Below, one piece after another: positions 20,447 to 24,336 of a stretch of DNA of 24,336 bases. Under the pieces are notes generated by a model. That model had not been told where the DNA came from and did no database searches. It saw only the letters and a program-made list of their open reading frames with translations. Source of the stretch: Chloroflexota bacterium (GTDB taxonomy: Bacteria; Chloroflexota; Dehalococcoidia; SM23-28-2; RBG-16-64-32); NCBI GenBank assembly GCA_005880055.1, contig VBJS01000037.1, positions 1-24,336 on the forward strand, written 5' to 3'. Numbering within the stretch: position 1 is the first letter of the stretch; each line of letters begins with the position of its first letter. A program made the position numbers and the translations under genes.

Positions 20447-21862
20447 ATGCTTTCAAGTCATCGAACAGATACGGGCGGATTGGTTCCCGCTTCCGCCGCT
20501 GATCTCGCTAAGGCGATCCGGTCAAAGCAGGTCTCCTCGCGGGAAGTGATCGAGGAGCACCTTCAGCGCATCGAAGCCGTCAACCCGAAGCTGAACGCCG
20601 TCGCGCAACTCGTGGCGGAAGATGCAATGCGCCAGGCGGCGGACGCCGACGAGGCGCTCGCCCGCGGCGAGCTTCTTGGGCCGCTCCACGGCATTCCATT
20701 CACGGTTAAAGACTGGATCGAGACGGCGGGCGTGATCTGTGCCGCCGGCCGACTTGAACGAAGGGACTTCGTCCCCCGGCGCGACGCCACTGTGGTTGCC
20801 CGCCTACGTGCCGCCGGCGCGATCATGCTCGCCAAAACGATTGACGGCATTGACAACCCGGTTTACGGCTCGCCCAAGAACCCGTATGACCTCTCGCGTG
20901 CGCCGGGCGGCAGCAGCAGCGGCGAGGCCGCGCTCATCGCCGCGGGCGGTTCACCCCTCGGGCTCGGCAGCGACTCCGGCGGCAGCATCCGCTACCCGGC
21001 CCACTGCTGCGGCATCGCCGGGCTGAAGCCGACGAGCGGCCGCGTCCCCCTCACCGGCCATTTTCCCCGCATCAACGCCCTGAGCGACCCGCGAACGCAG
21101 ATCGGCCCGATGGCGCGCTTCGTGGCAGACCTCGCCCTCGTCCTTCCGTTGATCTCAGGTCCCGATTACTCGGATGCCGGGGCCATCCCGATGCCACTTG
21201 AGGACTGGAAGCTCGTGGACCTGCGCGGGTCGGGTCTCGACATGACGGGGAACGTTATTCCACGGGGGTCAGGTTTGAACCTGACAGGCGGAGGAGCGGG
21301 GCAACCGCCCGTTCGCATTGCCATATTCACGGAATTCGCGGGAGCATCTGCCACCCAACAAACGGTGGCGACGGTTCGAAAGGCCGCCACAGCGCTGCAG
21401 GACGCAGGCGCTGAAGTGGAAGAAGCCGTGCCGCCGCGTATCGAGGAGTCGCTGCCGATCACGCGTGCTTACTGGCGACGAGTTGAGTCCTACTCGTGGA
21501 ACGAATGGGCTCCCGACAAAGAAAAGCATCGGTTAACGCCCGAAGAGATCGAGCGTTCGGTCTTCGAATGGGACCGGCTGCGGCGCGCCTTCCTCGCCTT
21601 CATGCGCCGTTACGACGCCATCCTTTGCCCTGTGGCCGGCGGACCGGCCGGTCACGGCGCCGCAGCAGCCGAGGAGTTCATCTTCACGCTGCCCTTCAGC
21701 CTCACCGGCTATCCGTGCGTCGCCGTGCGAGCCGGCGAATCAGCGGAAGGCCTGCCGATCGGCGTACAGGTGGTCGCCCGCCCGTGGCGAGAGGACGTGG
21801 CACTTGCGGTCGGCCGACATATCGAAAACGCACTTGGCGGCTGGCGCCCGCCTTGGGGGTAG
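20447..21862 (+). CDS. Amidase signature family enzyme with in-frame palindromic repeat insertion
   Basis: This enzyme uses the Ser-cisSer-Lys triad: K88 in PFTVKDWIETAGV, cis-Ser near S156/S157 in RAPGGSSSGEAAL, and nucleophile S180 in GSDSGGSIRYPAHCCGIAGLKP. Family members hydrolyse amides or transfer the amide group (GatA-like). No GatB or GatC lies nearby, so a stand-alone amidase is favoured; the substrate is unknown. The length from ATG at 20447 is 471 residues, normal for the family. A frame opening upstream at 20000 runs through the T-box and tRNA and is rejected. Residues 260-282 are odd: RGSGLDMTGNVIP followed by RGSGLNLTGG, the translation of two 39-base-spaced palindromic units (21227-21288). 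They sit in a loop well after the catalytic core, so activity may be kept. Confidence 0.92.
   Translation: MLSSHRTDTGGLVPASAADLAKAIRSKQVSSREVIEEHLQRIEAVNPKLNAVAQLVAEDAMRQAADADEALARGELLGPLHGIPFTVKDWIETAGVICAAGRLERRDFVPRRDATVVARLRAAGAIMLAKTIDGIDNPVYGSPKNPYDLSRAPGGSSSGEAALIAAGGSPLGLGSDSGGSIRYPAHCCGIAGLKPTSGRVPLTGHFPRINALSDPRTQIGPMARFVADLALVLPLISGPDYSDAGAIPMPLEDWKLVDLRGSGLDMTGNVIPRGSGLNLTGGGAGQPPVRIAIFTEFAGASATQQTVATVRKAATALQDAGAEVEEAVPPRIEESLPITRAYWRRVESYSWNEWAPDKEKHRLTPEEIERSVFEWDRLRRAFLAFMRRYDAILCPVAGGPAGHGAAAAEEFIFTLPFSLTGYPCVAVRAGESAEGLPIGVQVVARPWREDVALAVGRHIENALGGWRPPWG
21227..21288 (+). repeat. Two-unit palindromic element inside the amidase gene
   Basis: Unit 1 (21227-21250) and unit 2 (21266-21288) start 39 bases apart and share the frame GGGTC-GGT-GAC-TGAC. 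Unit 2 contains GTCAGGTTTGAACCTGAC, an inverted repeat with 8-bp arms and a 2-base centre. Unit 1 contains GTCGGGTCTCGACATGAC, a mutated relative (12 of 18 palindromic positions). Both are kept in frame in the amidase. Confidence 0.75.
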
Positions 21863-22057
21863 GCGGGGAATGTTGAATCGGGCGGAACAACGTGAAACAG
21901 CGGGCAGCGCGTCACGGGTCGTGTAGAATCACGACCATGATGCAGGCCGAGTTAATACTCGCGGCCCCTCCCGGTTACCGCGAATACCCGGCGACCCCGA
22001 ACAAGCGATCCTTCTATCAGCGGTTAAATTTCTGGCTGCAGCTGGGAGGCCGCCGTC
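21863..22057. other. Intergenic or weakly coding gap after the amidase gene
   Basis: This stretch holds no terminator. A TAGAAT hexamer (21924-21929) lies just before two adjacent ATG codons at 21937 and 21940 that open a 65-codon frame overlapping the next gene. GGGAGG at 22044-22049 serves the following TTG start. Confidence 0.4.
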
Positions 22058-22134
22058 TTGTCAGAAAGGTCTGGATTTGCGCCGACCGAACCGGTCAAGG
22101 TCATCGAGGTTGTCATTCAGCCGTTCTCATCTGA
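21937..22134 (+). CDS. Doubtful small ORF overlapping the next gene
   Basis: A 65-codon frame begins with two consecutive ATGs at 21937 and 21940 and ends at 22134, overlapping the next gene by 77 bases in another frame. Third-codon positions before the overlap are about 70 percent G or C by my count, compatible with coding. The product is basic and aromatic in its middle (SFYQRLNFWLQLGGRRLVRKVW), with no recognisable family. There is no ribosome-binding site; a TAGAAT hexamer 7 bases upstream would make it leaderless. It may be a small protein, a leader peptide or chance. Confidence 0.25.
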   Translation: MMQAELILAAPPGYREYPATPNKRSFYQRLNFWLQLGGRRLVRKVWICADRTGQGHRGCHSAVLI

Positions 22135-22738
22135 GCAGTTTGCGAAGTATTCTTGGGAACGTGTAGCCCCCAACCCGCAAGTGTTCGCCAGCCTTATCGA
22201 GCCGCCACCCGTAGTAACGCCTGACGGCCCGGAGAAGGTGGTACTGAAGTGGACGCGCGGGGCCGCAAATTTCACCGAGTTGTCCGGCCGAATCGGAAGG
22301 GCGATCGTGGGCATAATGGCTATTAGCCTAGATCCCGCCGATTGTACCGATCGGCTGCGTATATTATCGCGTCAGGTGCAGCAGATGATCGATGCGGCCC
22401 CTACCGATTGGACTGCCAAGGTCCCCCGGCTACCGTGGCAATTGTCGGTCGGCCTGGCCATCGGCGTCGCTATCGTCATTCTGTCGCTAGCGCTAGACGC
22501 TTTCGTCGGTGGCATCGCGGGCAAAATTGCGCTGATTCTTGGTGTCTCTTGGATATTGCTCGGCTTCTTCATCCCGAAGTTTCGCCGGCCAAGCCGGCTT
22601 CGGGAAGCTTGGCGGAGGGGACTAATCGATGGCGATCAGGACGGAACGGTTCGTGCAGCGCTTGCAACTATCGGAATACAACTACCGACAGACGAACACG
22701 TTTCGCCGCTTGGGGATTCGACAGCCACAGCGGGTTAG
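22058..22738 (+). CDS. Unknown membrane protein with two transmembrane helices
   Basis: The 226-residue frame starts with TTG at 22058, eight bases after GGGAGG (22044-22049); there is no earlier start in frame. Residues 1-125 are a soluble N-terminal part with mixed alpha/beta character (VKVIEVVIQPFSSEQFAKY, FTELSGRIGRAIVGIMAI). Two transmembrane helices follow at about 128-150 and 152-173, then a basic stretch (PKFRRPSRLREAWRRG) that should stay inside, and a short polar tail. The N-terminal part would then also be cytoplasmic. Codon use looks less GC-biased than in neighbours (many A/T third positions), which could mark a more recent arrival. I recognise no family. It is 39 bases from the CaiB/BaiF gene, and may or may not be functionally linked to it. 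Confidence 0.7.
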   Translation: MSERSGFAPTEPVKVIEVVIQPFSSEQFAKYSWERVAPNPQVFASLIEPPPVVTPDGPEKVVLKWTRGAANFTELSGRIGRAIVGIMAISLDPADCTDRLRILSRQVQQMIDAAPTDWTAKVPRLPWQLSVGLAIGVAIVILSLALDAFVGGIAGKIALILGVSWILLGFFIPKFRRPSRLREAWRRGLIDGDQDGTVRAALATIGIQLPTDEHVSPLGDSTATAG

Positions 22739-22777
22739 CGCTCTACCGAGAAGACACCCACTGAAGGGAGCCCGCCT

Positions 22778-23947
22778 ATGATGCCGCTCGAAGTCATCCG
22801 CGTCCTAGACCTGACCCGCCTGGCGCCCGGGCCGTTTTGCACGATGCTGCTTGGCGACCTGGGCGCAGACGTGATCGTGATAGAGGAGCCGCCCGGCGTC
22901 GGCCGTCGCTTCGACATCGGCATGAGCGAGCGGGCGCAAGCGTTCAACGCGCTTTCCCGGAACAAGCGCTCGGTCGGACTCAACCTGAAGGAGCCGCGCG
23001 CCCAGGAGGCCTTTCTGAAGATGGCGGAGGGCGCCGACGTCGTGGTGGAGGGCTTCCGGCCGGGCGTCGTGAAGCGCCTCGGCGTCGATCACGCAACGGT
23101 CGCCGCGCGCAACCCGCGCGTCGTCTACTGCTCGCTCAGCGGTTACGGCCAGACGGGCCCTTACGCGGGGCTGGTCGGGCATGACATAAACTACATCAGC
23201 GTGGGCGGCGCCCTGGGGGCCATCGGCTGGCCGGGCACGCCGCCTGCCATCCCGCTCAACCTGATCGCCGATTTCGCCGGGGGCGGGCTCTACGCCGCTT
23301 TCGCCATCCTCGCCGCGCTCATGGCCCGTCAGCAGACCGGCCGCGGTCAGTGGGTGGACATGGCGATGAGCGACGGCGTTACCTCGCTCCTCGCCTCAAG
23401 CGCCAGCCAGTTCTTCAGCGGCGGCCACTCCCTGGAGCGAGGCGTCGAGTTTCTGAACGGCGGTATCCCAGCCTACAACGTTTACGAGTGCGCGGACGGA
23501 AAGTGGCTCTCCATCGGCTGCCTGGAGCCCTGGTTCTGGGCGGAGCTGTGCAAGGCGCTCGACTGCGAGCAGTACATCCCGCACCAGGGTAACCGAGCGA
23601 TGTTCGATGAGATATTCGCCTTCCTGCGCGGCCGCTTCCAGGAGAGGACCCGCGACGAGTGGTTCGCGGAGCTGAGGCAGCGCGACATCTGCGTTGGCCC
23701 CGTCTACAGCCTGGAGGAGACGTTCAACGATCCGCACGTGCAGGCCCGCGAAATGATCGCCGAGGTTCCGCACCCGGAGTTCGGGGCCGTTCGACAGGTG
23801 GGTGTGGGCCCCAAGTTCTCGGAGACGCCCGGCGCAGTGCGGACGACGGCGCCGAAACGCGGCGAGCACACCGTAGAAGTGCTGCGCGAGGCTGGTTACA
23901 GCAAGCGCGAGGTCGATGAGATGGTCGAGGCGGGCATCGCCGGCTAG
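22778..23947 (+). CDS. CaiB/BaiF family protein, alpha-methylacyl-CoA racemase-like
   Basis: Family III CoA-transferase fold: the N-terminal LDLTRLAPGPFCTMLLGDLGADVIVIE and the FRPGVVKRLG and YCSLSGYGQTGPY strings are diagnostic. H135 in GHDINYISVGG and D165 in PLNLIADFAGGG are 30 residues apart, as are the catalytic His126 and Asp156 of mycobacterial methylacyl-CoA racemase (MCR). Epimerisation of 2-methylacyl-CoA esters is therefore more likely than CoA transfer, although a true transferase cannot be excluded: the Asp of CoA-transferases and the His-Asp pair of racemases sit in the same region. The length of 389 residues fits. ATG at 22778 follows AAGGGAG at 22764-22770. A small hairpin follows the stop. 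It would act in branched-chain or isoprenoid acyl-CoA breakdown. Confidence 0.9.
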   Translation: MMPLEVIRVLDLTRLAPGPFCTMLLGDLGADVIVIEEPPGVGRRFDIGMSERAQAFNALSRNKRSVGLNLKEPRAQEAFLKMAEGADVVVEGFRPGVVKRLGVDHATVAARNPRVVYCSLSGYGQTGPYAGLVGHDINYISVGGALGAIGWPGTPPAIPLNLIADFAGGGLYAAFAILAALMARQQTGRGQWVDMAMSDGVTSLLASSASQFFSGGHSLERGVEFLNGGIPAYNVYECADGKWLSIGCLEPWFWAELCKALDCEQYIPHQGNRAMFDEIFAFLRGRFQERTRDEWFAELRQRDICVGPVYSLEETFNDPHVQAREMIAEVPHPEFGAVRQVGVGPKFSETPGAVRTTAPKRGEHTVEVLREAGYSKREVDEMVEAGIAG

Positions 23948-23954
23948 CAGCCGT

Positions 23955-23977
23955 AGGGGCGATGCTTGCCTCGCCCT
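23955..23977. repeat. GGGCGA/TCGCCC palindrome downstream of the CaiB/BaiF gene
   Basis: A 6-bp stem (23957-23962 with 23971-23976) around the loop TGCTTGCC lies eight bases after the stop. It resembles the family of short GTAGGGGCGA...TCGCCCCTAC intergenic palindromes. It has no T-run, so a role as terminator is only possible. Confidence 0.5.
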
Positions 23978-24043
23978 CATAGCGGGCGCAGTCTGCCATG
24001 AGGATCTACCAAACGGGCACGTGTCGTCGTAACCTGTAGGGTG

Positions 24044-24336
24044 ATGGCCGCCCCCGCCGTTAATCGGACTTACAGCGTTCAGGCGCCGCTCTCGCGGTTC
24101 GTCGAGTTGCTCTGGTACTACCGCAGCGACGTGCCTACCGATCCGAAGGAACTCGTCCTTCCGGCCGGCCGCGCCGATATCATCATCGGCCTGCGTTCCG
24201 ACGTGATGTCCATCCCTGTCGGAGCAGGTGGGGGAGGAGGCACGTTCGCATACGGTGTCGTAGCCGGGCCACACACGCGGCCGTTCGCCATCGACACTTC
24301 GCGCCCATCAGAGGTGATCGGGATCAGCTTTCGGCC
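24044..24336 (+). CDS. AraC-type transcriptional regulator, N-terminal part only (DUF6597-like)
   Basis: The frame opens at ATG 24044 (an adjacent in-frame GTG at 24041 is an alternative) and is cut by the window edge after 97 codons. The visible residues match the N-terminal sensor domain found in many AraC-family regulators. They read LSRFVELLWYYRSDVP, then LVLPAGRADIIIGLRSD, then GVVAGPHTRPFAIDTSRP and VIGISFRP. This pattern is what I know as DUF6597. The helix-turn-helix half would lie beyond the window. No strong ribosome-binding site is seen. It may regulate the neighbouring genes, but no operator is evident. Confidence 0.8.
   Translation, partial: MAAPAVNRTYSVQAPLSRFVELLWYYRSDVPTDPKELVLPAGRADIIIGLRSDVMSIPVGAGGGGGTFAYGVVAGPHTRPFAIDTSRPSEVIGISFR

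Noticed and set aside
23396..24274. A 292-codon minus-strand frame across the CaiB/BaiF and AraC-type genes
   Set aside because: It overlaps two recognisable genes on the other strand; its composition is Arg/Ala/Leu shadow.

Overview
This is a GC-rich, gene-dense bacterial window whose best overall fit is a member of the Chloroflexota (Dehalococcoidia-like). That placement is an inference. It rests on the rsmD-coaD-DivIVA-like order, a T-box leader in a high-GC genome, a DUF1786 gene, many GTG/TTG starts, and palindromic and heptamer intergenic repeats of the kind I associate with that phylum. There is no rRNA, prophage, transposase or CRISPR array. I see 24 credible protein genes (two cut by the window edges), one doubtful small ORF, one tRNA and one T-box riboswitch.

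Layout. Bases 1-709 (minus) hold the start of a DUF1786 gene. Bases 830-3069 (plus) hold three consecutive secreted, very acidic proteins; the first two have related signal peptides and the third has two DUF5666-like domains. Bases 3070-3396 are intergenic with a degenerate dispersed repeat. Bases 3397-9569 (minus) carry serS, a degenerate (AGAACCG)n array, then greA and lysS followed by four tightly overlapping genes (methyltransferase, HAD phosphatase, nucleotidyltransferase, Nudix). greA has a near-consensus sigma-70 promoter and its own terminator hairpin. Bases 9902-13694 (plus) carry a membrane-anchored GH18-like protein, rsmD, coaD and a DivIVA-like coiled-coil gene.

Bases 13698-20377 (minus) form one long run: tRNA-Ala(GGC), a leucine-type T-box leader, mgtC-like gene, leuS, a methyltransferase, an SRPBCC protein and a membrane-tethered HExxH peptidase. 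The T-box carries a CUC specifier and a UGGU acceptor-binding sequence, so uncharged tRNA-Leu should switch on the mgtC-leuS operon. Bases 20447-24336 (plus) carry an amidase with an in-frame palindromic repeat insertion, an unknown two-helix membrane protein, a CaiB/BaiF protein with the catalytic pair of alpha-methylacyl-CoA racemase, and the start of an AraC-type regulator.

The core theme is translation and housekeeping: three aminoacyl-tRNA synthetases, GreA, RsmD and CoaD. The most unusual items are the leucine T-box driving an MgtC-family gene ahead of leuS, a GreA protein lacking the catalytic tip of its coiled coil, the palindromic element translated inside the amidase, and the cluster of secreted acidic proteins.
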